Origin: JALYOK01 sp963840785
GTDB lineage: Bacteria; Pseudomonadota; Gammaproteobacteria; Burkholderiales; JALYOK01
NCBI GenBank assembly: GCA_963840785.1
Contig: CAWJAF010000001.1
Coordinates: 62,001-126,000, forward strand
DNA: 64,000 nucleotides
Reading direction: 5' to 3'
In this document: in pieces, positions 35,660 to 43,339 of the stretch
Position numbering within the stretch: the first letter of the stretch is position 1
Layout: every line of letters starts with the position of its first letter
Notes under the pieces: model-generated
Seen by the model: only the letters and a program-made list of their open reading frames with translations
Told to the model about the DNA's origin: nothing
Database searches by the model: none
Made by a program: the position numbers and the translations under genes

Positions 35660-37150
35660 ATGAGAGAAGACACCTACGATGGCGAAAGCGTCGAGTTACC
35701 GAAAGCCAGATCGAAAGACGGCATCCGCTGCGACGCCTGCCCGGTGCTGTGCCTGGTTAAGCCGAATAGTTTCGGCGCCTGTGATCGCTACACCAATATC
35801 GACGGCGTGTTAACACGAACCGATGCGCTGGTGATCACGCAAAAGCCCGATAGCAAAGTGGTGAAATTTCTTGACGACGGTGGAACGTGGATCGGCAAAG
35901 TATTAAACGACGCGCCGGTTTTCGTCACCGGCATCGGCGCGACGACGACCTACCCTGATTACAAGCCCGCGCCGTTTATTGTCGCGAGCAAACACGAAGG
36001 CGTGGACATGGTGACCGTCGTCACCGAGGGCATTTTCAGTTATTGCGGCGTCAAAGTGAAGATCGATACCGATCGTTACCTTGGGCCAGAGCAAGCGGCG
36101 GTACGCGTCGACGGCGAGCAGATCGGTCACGTCACGACGGCGGAATACGGCTCGCAAATGTTGGCGCTCGGCGGCGTACGGCATTTCACCGGCGGCGGAA
36201 AAAAAGAAGGTCGCGTGACCTGCGATTCGCTGTTGAAGCTGTGCAACAAACACGCGGTGGAGATGAACGTCGATGGCGGCACAACGGTGATCGTGCAAGC
36301 CGGCAAGGCGCCGATCGTCAATGGTGTGCCGGAAGTGCGCATGCGCGTCGGCTGCGGCAGCGCGACCATTGGCATTTTCGCCAAGCAATGGTTCGGCGAA
36401 GCGGACGAAGTCATCGTCGTTGACGATCACATCACCGGCGTGTTGACAGAACATCAGGCTGGCAAGTTTCTGGACATGAAGCCCGCCGGTATCAAAGTGA
36501 AAGGCAAACGCTCAACGCCGGGGCGATATTTCCAAGTAGCCGAACCGGGCTTGGGCTGGGGTGGAACCAATCTCACCGATCCGCTTTCCATCATCGAGAA
36601 AATCGATCAGAAGTTAGCCTGGCCGGGTTTGAAATTATTGATGGTCTCAACCACCGGCGAGCATGCGCAGTGGTTTGAGCTCGACACGGAATTGAAACCG
36701 CAAAAAGCCGAGATGCCGCTCGCGATAAAAACCGTCGTTGAACGCATCGCAGAAAACTGCGAGCCAGCGTTATGCACGGTGTTATTCATGGGCGGTGCGG
36801 GCGGCAGCTTGCGCGCGGGCGTGACGGAAAATCCAGTGCGCTTGACGCGTTCGGTGAAGGATTTTTTGACGCGCGTCACCTGTGGCGGCGCGCCGGTTTA
36901 CGTCTGGCCCGGTGGCGGTATCACGTTGATGGTGGATGTGATGCGCATGCCAGACAATTCGTTTGGCTATGTGCCGACGCCTGCGCTGGTCGCGCCGATT
37001 GAGTTCACCATGACGCAGGAACATTACGCAGCGCTCGGCGGGCACATGGATCGCGTCGTGAGTTTGGCCGATGTATTGCGCGATTCGCGCCACGAAACAC
37101 GACCGGCTTCGCCTCAAAATCCGTGGCCATTCGGGGCGCAACGAAAATGA
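35660..37150 (+). CDS. 6-hydroxynicotinate reductase-like Fe-S protein
   Basis: 6-Hydroxynicotinate reductase adds two electrons to give 1,4,5,6-tetrahydro-6-oxonicotinate in reductive nicotinate breakdown. The 496-residue protein begins with a Cys cluster, RCDACPVLCLV...FGACDRY (Cys at about 25, 28, 32 and 41), fitting a 4Fe-4S site. Further Cys are in FSYCGVKV and VTCDSLLKLC. The Gly-rich core (ALGGVRHFTGGGKKEGRV; GCGSATIG; PGGGITLMVDV) resembles annotated members of this family. ATGA overlap with UPF0280 shows one operon. Confidence 0.75.
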   Translation: MREDTYDGESVELPKARSKDGIRCDACPVLCLVKPNSFGACDRYTNIDGVLTRTDALVITQKPDSKVVKFLDDGGTWIGKVLNDAPVFVTGIGATTTYPDYKPAPFIVASKHEGVDMVTVVTEGIFSYCGVKVKIDTDRYLGPEQAAVRVDGEQIGHVTTAEYGSQMLALGGVRHFTGGGKKEGRVTCDSLLKLCNKHAVEMNVDGGTTVIVQAGKAPIVNGVPEVRMRVGCGSATIGIFAKQWFGEADEVIVVDDHITGVLTEHQAGKFLDMKPAGIKVKGKRSTPGRYFQVAEPGLGWGGTNLTDPLSIIEKIDQKLAWPGLKLLMVSTTGEHAQWFELDTELKPQKAEMPLAIKTVVERIAENCEPALCTVLFMGGAGGSLRAGVTENPVRLTRSVKDFLTRVTCGGAPVYVWPGGGITLMVDVMRMPDNSFGYVPTPALVAPIEFTMTQEHYAALGGHMDRVVSLADVLRDSRHETRPASPQNPWPFGAQRK

Positions 37151-38100
37151 ATGCGCCGACTTCGGCAATACTCGACGACGGCCGATTGCATTTGCAACAC
37201 GGGCCAATCGATCTGATCATCGAAGCTTTTGCCGATGATAAATGTGAAATAGCAATGGCCTACGAGCAAGTATCCATGCGCTTCTCCGGCCTGCTGTCGA
37301 ATCTCGTATTGGAGCTTAAGAGACTTCGCATGCCATTGTCCGATCACTTTCCGGCGTTCGATGATCCCGTCGCGCAACGCATGGCGCGCGCCGTCTGGCC
37401 GTATCGCAATGAATTTATAACGCCGATGGCGGCGGTGGCGGGTTCAGTTGCCGATGAAATTTTGCAATCTCTAATCGAGGCGCGGGATATACGACGCGCC
37501 TACGTCAATAACGGCGGCGACATCGCGATTCAACTTTCGCGCGGCGAAAAATTTGAAGTTGGAATTGCGGGAATCGAAGACGCCGCGCTGAAAGGACAGT
37601 TCACGATTCGTGCCGACGATCCTATTCGCGGCATTGCGACGAGTGGCTGGCGTGGGCGTAGTTTCAGCCGCGGCATTGCCGATAGCGTGACTGTGTTGGC
37701 GCGCACGGCAGCAGAAGCGGATGCGGCGGCAACGATGATCGCGAACGCGGTGAACGTTGATCATCCCGATATCGAGCGCGTTCCCGCCTGCGAAATTCAA
37801 TTGGAATCGGATTTGGGCTCGTTACTCGTTACACGTGGCGTGCCAGTCTTGGATCGCGAGCGGGTCGATCTCGCGCTCGAAGCGGGTGTACGTGTGGCGA
37901 GATATTATTTTCATCGAGGTTTGATCGAGGGCGCGGCAATGAGAATGCAAGGGCAAGTGCGTCGGATTGGCAATGATTGTACGATGACCGTCCCAAACAA
38001 ATGTCATTCAGAGCGCAGCGAAGAATCTGCTTTACGAGCGCAGAAAAAGCAGATTCTTCGCTGCGCTCAGAATTACATGGCTTTGCGCAACGTAACCTAA
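37147..38100 (+). CDS. UPF0280 family protein (ApbE superfamily)
   Basis: UPF0280 proteins (COG2122) are related in fold to ApbE flavin transferases; no activity is established. Features here are NNGGDIAIQLSRGEKFEVGI and GIATSGWRGRSFSRGIADSVTV, matching the family core. ATG 37147 overlaps the reductase stop. The last roughly 30 residues are encoded by a family B palindromic repeat (38001-38078) and contain the telltale CHSERSEES; the native protein probably ended near residue 284. It may help load flavin on a pathway enzyme. Confidence 0.8.
   Translation: MNAPTSAILDDGRLHLQHGPIDLIIEAFADDKCEIAMAYEQVSMRFSGLLSNLVLELKRLRMPLSDHFPAFDDPVAQRMARAVWPYRNEFITPMAAVAGSVADEILQSLIEARDIRRAYVNNGGDIAIQLSRGEKFEVGIAGIEDAALKGQFTIRADDPIRGIATSGWRGRSFSRGIADSVTVLARTAAEADAAATMIANAVNVDHPDIERVPACEIQLESDLGSLLVTRGVPVLDRERVDLALEAGVRVARYYFHRGLIEGAAMRMQGQVRRIGNDCTMTVPNKCHSERSEESALRAQKKQILRCAQNYMALRNVT
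38001..38078. repeat. Palindromic repeat, family B copy 2, inside a coding frame
   Basis: Arms 38001-38032 and 38047-38078 pair with a few mismatches (GAGCGCAGCGAAGAATCTGC against GCAGATTCTTCGCTGCGCTC). It matches the element at 30521-30599. Insertion here replaced or extended the 3' end of the UPF0280 gene. Confidence 0.85.
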
Positions 38101-38119
38101 TATTTTCTTGAACCCAACC

Positions 38120-38701
38120 ATGATTGAAATCCGAAAAATCGTCGTACAAGTCGACGAAACCCACCGCGAAATGGGCCAACTCATCAGCCCACCGACGCGC
38201 CGCGCGTTGGCGATGGCGGTGATTAAAAATCCCTACGCCGGTCGCTATTCCGAAAACCTCGATGAGCTGATTGCCATCGGTGAATACCTGGGCGGCTTGC
38301 TCGGCGAACGCTGTGTGCAAGCGCTCGGCATCGCACCGAGCCAAGCGGAAAGCTACGGCAAAGCCGCCATCGTTGGTGAGGCGGGCGAGTTGGAGCATGC
38401 TGCTGCAATTTTGCATCCAAAGCTAGGCGCGCCGCTGCGTAAGACGGTGGAAAAAGGCGCGGCGCTCGTGCCATCGGCGAAAAAAATGGGGACGATGGGC
38501 ACGGCGATCGACGTGCCACTTGGTCACAAAGACGCGGCGTTCGTACGCAGCCATTTTGATGCGATTGAAGCGCGGGTCAGTGACGCGCCGCGCGCTGATG
38601 AGATTGTGGTTGCGGTTGCGGTGACTGACAGCGGACGGCCATTGGCGCGCATCGGTGGATTGCAGAAACATGAGATTAAGGGTACGGATGGGTTGCGTTA
38701 G
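38120..38701 (+). CDS. DUF1185 'amino acid synthesis' family protein
   Basis: The product of about 193 residues matches PF06684: it begins MIEIRKIVVQVDETHREMG and holds GKAAIVGEAGELEHAAAILHPKLG and IDVPLGHKDAAFVRSHFD. The family's reaction is unknown to me; its recurrent placement beside N-heterocycle breakdown genes suggests a hydrolase or cyclase role. ATG 38120 is preferred to TTG 38108. Confidence 0.78.
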   Translation: MIEIRKIVVQVDETHREMGQLISPPTRRALAMAVIKNPYAGRYSENLDELIAIGEYLGGLLGERCVQALGIAPSQAESYGKAAIVGEAGELEHAAAILHPKLGAPLRKTVEKGAALVPSAKKMGTMGTAIDVPLGHKDAAFVRSHFDAIEARVSDAPRADEIVVAVAVTDSGRPLARIGGLQKHEIKGTDGLR

Positions 38702-38728
38702 GGGCTCACTCTGCTCGATCAGGCAGCC

Positions 38729-38822
38729 GTCATTGCGAGGAGCGTTTTTTGCGACGAAGCAATCTCGCATTTGAGGGCGTTAAGAATCGAGATTGCTTCC
38801 TCGCGGCGCTCCTCGCAATGAC
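38729..38822. repeat. Long inverted repeat, family A copy 2
   Basis: The left arm 38729-38767 matches copy 1 at 28926 in nearly all positions; the right arm 38788-38822 is shorter with internal changes (CTCGCGGCG in place of GTTGCAAAAAACG). It lies between the DUF1185 and enamidase genes. Confidence 0.88.
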
Positions 38823-38853
38823 AAACGAGAGACTGAAGAATTGGGAATGAAAC

Positions 38854-40056
38854 ATGGCAACTGAAGTAAACTCATCGAGCAAAGGAAAACTCGTCATCAA
38901 GAATATCGGCTTGCTGTTGTCGGGCGACATCAACAAACCTATTCTCGACGCCGACACGATTGTTTGCGTCGATGGAAAAATCACCGCGCTCGGCAAAGAA
39001 AAAGATTGCGATACCAGCACGCCGACGACGCTGATCGACGCAAAGGGAACAACCCTCGCACCGGGCTTAATCGACAGCCACGTGCATCCGGTATTCGGCG
39101 ATTGGACGCCGCGGCAAAATCAAATCGGTTGGATCGAATCGACGTTGAACGGTGGCGTGACGACGATGATCTCGGCGGGGGAAGTGCATTTGCCTGGCCG
39201 ACCTAAAGATATTGTCGGCCTCAAGGCGCTGGCGATTACCGCGCAGCGCGCTTACCAAAATTTTCAGCCCGGTGGCGTGAAGGTGTTGGCCGGTGCGCCG
39301 GTGATCGAGCAGGGCATGGTGGAATCGGATTTTAAAGAACTCGCAGACGCCGGCGTGAGCTTGCTTGGCGAAGTGGGTTTGGGTTCGGTGAAGGCGGGCG
39401 CTGAGGCGCGGCAGATGGTGGCGTGGGCGCGCAAATATGGGATTCAGAGCACAATTCACACTGGCGGGCCGTCGATTCCCGGTTCGGGTTTGATCGACAA
39501 AGATGTCGTGCTGGAAGCTGATGCCGATATCATCGGCCACATCAACGGCGGCCACACGGCGTTGCCGGAAAAGCATGTGTGCGAATTGTGTGAGCGCTCG
39601 AAACGCGGCATCGAAATCGTTCACAACGGTAACGAAAAGGTAGGGCTGGCTGCCGCGCGCGCCGCGATGGAACTCAAATGTTTGGAGCGGGTGATTCTCG
39701 GTACCGATGGCCCGGCAGGTTCGGGCGTGCAACCGCTCGGCATTTTGCGCATGGTCGCGCTCCTGGCGAGCTTGGGGGACATTCCGACGGAGGTCGCGTT
39801 TTGTTTCGCCACCGGTAACACGGCGCGCATGCGAAATCTCAATTGCGGTTTGATCGAAGTCGGGCGCGCCGCCGATTTTGTATTGATGGATCGGGCGCAG
39901 CATACGGCTGGCCGGAACTTGTTGGAAAGCGTAGCATTAGGTGATATTCCTGGCGTGGGTATGGTGATTATTGACGGGATTGTTCGCTGCCAGCGTAGTC
40001 GCAATACGCCGCCGGCGATCGAGATTCCGGTTGTGATAGCGCTTAAGTTTGGGTAG
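38854..40056 (+). CDS. Enamidase-like amidohydrolase
   Basis: Enamidase hydrolyses 1,4,5,6-tetrahydro-6-oxonicotinate to 2-formylglutarate and ammonia, the step after 6-hydroxynicotinate reductase. The 400-residue protein has the amidohydrolase metal motif GLIDSHVHP (about residue 70), GGVTTMISAGE, an HINGGHTALPE metal/substrate loop and the late Asp in ILGTDGPAGSG. Length is near that of the Eubacterium barkeri enzyme. Its placement four genes after the hydroxylase supports the role. Confidence 0.8.
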   Translation: MATEVNSSSKGKLVIKNIGLLLSGDINKPILDADTIVCVDGKITALGKEKDCDTSTPTTLIDAKGTTLAPGLIDSHVHPVFGDWTPRQNQIGWIESTLNGGVTTMISAGEVHLPGRPKDIVGLKALAITAQRAYQNFQPGGVKVLAGAPVIEQGMVESDFKELADAGVSLLGEVGLGSVKAGAEARQMVAWARKYGIQSTIHTGGPSIPGSGLIDKDVVLEADADIIGHINGGHTALPEKHVCELCERSKRGIEIVHNGNEKVGLAAARAAMELKCLERVILGTDGPAGSGVQPLGILRMVALLASLGDIPTEVAFCFATGNTARMRNLNCGLIEVGRAADFVLMDRAQHTAGRNLLESVALGDIPGVGMVIIDGIVRCQRSRNTPPAIEIPVVIALKFG

Positions 40057-40064
40057 AACGCTCC

Positions 40065-40083
40065 TTCCCCTTAAAAGGGGGAA
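40065..40083 (+). other. Small hairpin after the enamidase gene
   Basis: TTCCCC and GGGGAA pair around a 7-base loop nine bases after the stop, followed by TTTC. It could be a weak terminator or read-through attenuator before the last operon gene. Confidence 0.4.
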
Positions 40084-40136
40084 TTTCTAAGTTGGGAAGT
40101 TGGACTAGACAGCCTTATATTCTTGAGGAGAAAACA

Positions 40137-40853
40137 ATGACAAGTCGTAGAGATTTTTTGTTAACTGCCGGTGGACTGGCAATTGCGGGTTCGGGTTTAC
40201 CGGCCCTAGCGGCGGACAAAATAACGATCAACAAAGACACCGACGTGTTTCTGATCATTGATGTGCAAAATTGCTTCATGCCCGGCGGCACTTTGCCGGT
40301 ACCGGACGGCAATAACATTGTCGGGCTGGTGAATAAAATCGCCGGCGGCTTTAAAAATGTCGCGATGACGCAGGATTGGCATCCGAGCGAGCATATCTCC
40401 TTTGCCAGCACCCATAAGAAGGAAGTCTTCACGTCGATGGAGATGGTCTATGGGACGCAAGTGATGTGGCCGGATCACTGCGTGCAAGGCACGGCCGACG
40501 GCGCGTTGCACAAGGAGCTGAACATTCCCCATGCGCAGTTGATTATTCGCAAAGGCTACAACGGCAACGTCGATGGGTATTCCGCGTTTCTCGATCTGGA
40601 TGGCAAAACCCACACCGGTTTGGATGGCTATTTGAAAGGCCGTGGCATTAAGCGCGTTTTTCTCGCGGGATTGGCAACAGATTTTTGCGTGATGTGGTCC
40701 GCGACCGATGCACGCAAGCTCGGCTATGACGCCGCCGTCATCGAAGATGCCTGCCGCCATATTGACGTTGGCGGTTCACTTGCGGCGGCTTGGAAGAAAA
40801 TGGACGCGGCAGGCGTGAAGCGCATTCAGTCGGCGGAGATTGCGATGGCTTAG
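40137..40853 (+). CDS. Isochorismatase-family hydrolase, nicotinamidase-like, with Tat signal
   Basis: The fold is that of PncA-type nicotinamidases: IIDVQNCFMPGG (catalytic Asp and metal region), TQDWHPSEHISF (metal His residues), GYNGNVDGYSAF, and GLATDFCVMWSA with the nucleophilic Cys. The first 25 residues (SRRDFLLTAGG...GLPALAA) form a twin-arginine signal peptide, so the enzyme should act in the periplasm. It would supply nicotinate from nicotinamide for the upstream pathway. GAGGAG seven bases before ATG 40137 fixes the start. Confidence 0.85.
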   Translation: MTSRRDFLLTAGGLAIAGSGLPALAADKITINKDTDVFLIIDVQNCFMPGGTLPVPDGNNIVGLVNKIAGGFKNVAMTQDWHPSEHISFASTHKKEVFTSMEMVYGTQVMWPDHCVQGTADGALHKELNIPHAQLIIRKGYNGNVDGYSAFLDLDGKTHTGLDGYLKGRGIKRVFLAGLATDFCVMWSATDARKLGYDAAVIEDACRHIDVGGSLAAAWKKMDAAGVKRIQSAEIAMA

Positions 40854-41032
40854 TTGATGTATTAGGCATGGCCGGAAATGTCCATGGATAGCGCCTGTTA
40901 GGCCATGCTTTGCCGCGAGGCGCATGTGGCGTGGCTTGTGGCGGGGTGTTGTTTGTGATTGCGATCTGATTGCATCTGCGTTGCCGAGACGGCCCAGGGC
41001 CATGGACCGCAGACGCTCTTGCTTCCACCTCC

Positions 41033-41067
41033 ACATGTCATCCTTCGTGTTGCTCAGGATGACATGT
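41033..41067. repeat. Palindromic repeat, family C copy 1
   Basis: ACATGTCATCCT (41033-41044) and AGGATGACATGT (41056-41067) form a perfect 12-bp stem. A second copy at 45601-45633 shares the loop and some sequence upstream (GCTTCCACC). The 288-bp gap holds no gene. Confidence 0.85.
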
Positions 41068-41106
41068 TCAATGACGTATGCGACAAATCAACGATTTTCC
41101 TTCTTT

Positions 41107-41115
41107 TGTTATAAT
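41107..41115 (+). promoter_or_regulatory. Extended -10 promoter of the pcm-tolC unit
   Basis: TGTTATAAT (TATAAT at 41110-41115) is a perfect extended -10, about 30 bases before the pcm ATG. No good -35 is present, which is acceptable for extended -10 promoters. Confidence 0.6.
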
Positions 41116-41144
41116 CTTTCGCTAGTCATTTCAGTTTGAACTTC

Positions 41145-41798
41145 ATGAATCTTGAGCAAGCGCGTTTCAACATGGTGGAGCAACAGATCCGTACCTGGGA
41201 GGTGCTCGACCAAGATGTGTTGGATTTGTTGTTTGAGGTGAAGCGCGAGGAATTTTTGCCGGAACGCTCGCGGCCGTTGGCGTTTGTCGACATGGCGGCC
41301 CCCATCGGTTTTGGCGAGTTCACGTTGCAGCCAAAGTTAGAAGCGCGCATCCTGCAAGAACTCGGCTTAAAAAATTCGGATCGCGTGCTGGAAATCGGCA
41401 GTGGCTGCGGCTACATGACGGCTTTGCTGGCGAAAATCACTGAACATGTAACAAGTGTCGAGATTGTTCCCGAGCTTTCCGCGTTCGCCGAAAAAAACGT
41501 CCGTGGCCACGGCATCGACAATGTGAGTTTGCTCGTTGGCGATGGCGCGCAAGGATGGAAATCGACGACGCCTTTCGACGTTATAGTGATGACCGGATCG
41601 ACGCCGGTGTTGCCCGAGGCCTTGGTGCTAAGCCTAAATCAAGGCGGGCGCCTGTTTGCCATTGTCGGCGAAGAGCCTATTATGAAAGCTGTGGTAGTTT
41701 CGCGCACGGGCCACGGCGGGGTAGAGCGTCATGAGCTTTTCGAAACCTGCGTACCTTCCCTCAAACACGCGCTGCAGCGGGAACAGTTTGTATTTTGA
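41145..41798 (+). CDS. Protein-L-isoaspartate O-methyltransferase family protein
   Basis: The 217-residue protein has the PCMT pattern: MVEQQIRTWEVLD, REEFLPER, VLEIGSGCGYMTALLA (SAM motif I) and ILQELG. It would methylate isoaspartyl residues for repair. In this block it precedes tolC and waaA, an order common in betaproteobacteria; such members are often divergent in the substrate loop. ATG 41145 is preferred to TTG 41136. Confidence 0.87.
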   Translation: MNLEQARFNMVEQQIRTWEVLDQDVLDLLFEVKREEFLPERSRPLAFVDMAAPIGFGEFTLQPKLEARILQELGLKNSDRVLEIGSGCGYMTALLAKITEHVTSVEIVPELSAFAEKNVRGHGIDNVSLLVGDGAQGWKSTTPFDVIVMTGSTPVLPEALVLSLNQGGRLFAIVGEEPIMKAVVVSRTGHGGVERHELFETCVPSLKHALQREQFVF

Positions 41799-41824
41799 CC
41801 GCTAAACTTTTTTGGAATAAATCA

Positions 41825-43339
41825 ATGACACGATACACACCGATAGCGTTATCACTGATGTTGGCCTATGGCGCCAACGCAGCTGATTTACTGGAGGTCT
41901 ATCAGGCGGCCGAGCAGCAGGATCAGGTTTACGCGGCAGCGAAGGAAACCTACCGCGCTGGGCTTGAGAAATTGCCGCAAGCGCGCTCTGCGCTGCGCCC
42001 GCAAGTGAATTTGCAACTGCCGCTCACGTACGAGTACGTGCGCTCGAATCCCAAAGGCGATGGCGCTCAGTCTGCATCGGATAATTATGCCGCCGCGAAT
42101 CTAACGCTTTCACTTTCGCAGGCGCTTTATCGGCCGGAAAACAGCATCATCGTCGATCAGGCGCAGTTGCAATTGGCGCAGATCGAAGCGCAATTGACGC
42201 AAGCCCAGCAGGATTTGATCGTGCGCGCAGCGCAAGCTTATTTTGACGCGTTGCTCGCCGAAGATAACGTCGCCGTTTCGCGCAATCAAAAAATTGCGAT
42301 CTCTGAGCAATTGGCGCAAGCAAAACGCAATTTCGAAGTCGGCACCGCTACCATTACCGATACGCACGAAGCGCAAGCTCGCTACGATTTGGCGGTCGCC
42401 CGTGAAATCGCTGATCAAAGCGATTTAGAAGTTAAACGCCGCGCGTTGGAAATTCTGGTCGGCAAGCCGCTTGATCAATTGTCGCCATTGCGCGATCGCG
42501 TGACACTGCCTGCGCCGACACCGAACGATATGAACCAGTGGGTCGACGTTGCGCAAAAACAAAGTCTGCAAGTGGTGGTGTTTAAAACTGCTGAAGATAT
42601 TGCAGTCAAGGAAATCGAGCGCAACAAAGCAGCGTTCAAACCGACCGTCGATCTAGTTGCAAACCTGAACGAAAATTACACCTCCTCCAAAAAACCCGGT
42701 TTCGGGCAAGACACGCAATCGGCGGCCGTTGGAATCCAACTCAATTATCAAATTTGGGAAGGTGGGTTGCGCAATTCCAGAGTGCGCGAATCCGTGGCCT
42801 TGCGCGAGAAAGCGCGCTTTGATACGGAGAATGCGCGACGCCAAGTCGCGCAGAACGCGCGCCAAGCCTATCTCGGCGTCACCAGCGGTATCGCACAAGT
42901 CAAAGCGTTGCAGCAGGCCGTGGTATCGACGCAAAGCCAATTGGAATCGACCAAGCTTGGCCAAGAAGTCGGCGTGCGTACCGGCGTGGACGTGCTCAAC
43001 GCGCAGCAGCAACTTTTCACCGCGCGGCGCGATCTTTACTCCGCGCAATACAACACGATTTTGAATCAGCTTCGACTCAAATTCGCGGCTGGTATGTTGG
43101 CGCGCAATGATTTGATTGAAGTGAATGATGCGTTACGCAAGCCGGGCGAACCGGCGTCTGGCAGTCCCGCTGCACCTAAAGCGAAAGACGGAAAAGCGAC
43201 GCTTCCCGGTAAGCCGGCTGTTGAAAAAGCGGGCGAAATGATCGACAAAAAAACCGAGGGCGAGATCAAGACGCCGGCGCCAAAAGTGAAGAAACCAGCT
43301 CGTAAGCCCGCGCCGAAGCCCCCCGGTGCCCAGCAGTAA
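41825..43339 (+). CDS. tolC: TolC-family outer membrane efflux protein with Lys/Pro-rich tail
   Basis: TolC forms the outer-membrane duct for type I secretion and RND efflux. A Sec signal (MTRYTPIALSLMLAYGANA) is followed by the two structural repeats with long helices (LLEVYQAAEQQDQVYAAAKETY; NARQAYLGVTSGIAQVKALQ; VGVRTGVDVLNAQQQLF). The last 60 residues are low complexity and rich in Lys, Pro and Ala, beyond the usual end. They are encoded across the 3' end of the convergent waaA gene (74-base overlap). Confidence 0.9.
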   Translation: MTRYTPIALSLMLAYGANAADLLEVYQAAEQQDQVYAAAKETYRAGLEKLPQARSALRPQVNLQLPLTYEYVRSNPKGDGAQSASDNYAAANLTLSLSQALYRPENSIIVDQAQLQLAQIEAQLTQAQQDLIVRAAQAYFDALLAEDNVAVSRNQKIAISEQLAQAKRNFEVGTATITDTHEAQARYDLAVAREIADQSDLEVKRRALEILVGKPLDQLSPLRDRVTLPAPTPNDMNQWVDVAQKQSLQVVVFKTAEDIAVKEIERNKAAFKPTVDLVANLNENYTSSKKPGFGQDTQSAAVGIQLNYQIWEGGLRNSRVRESVALREKARFDTENARRQVAQNARQAYLGVTSGIAQVKALQQAVVSTQSQLESTKLGQEVGVRTGVDVLNAQQQLFTARRDLYSAQYNTILNQLRLKFAAGMLARNDLIEVNDALRKPGEPASGSPAAPKAKDGKATLPGKPAVEKAGEMIDKKTEGEIKTPAPKVKKPARKPAPKPPGAQQ

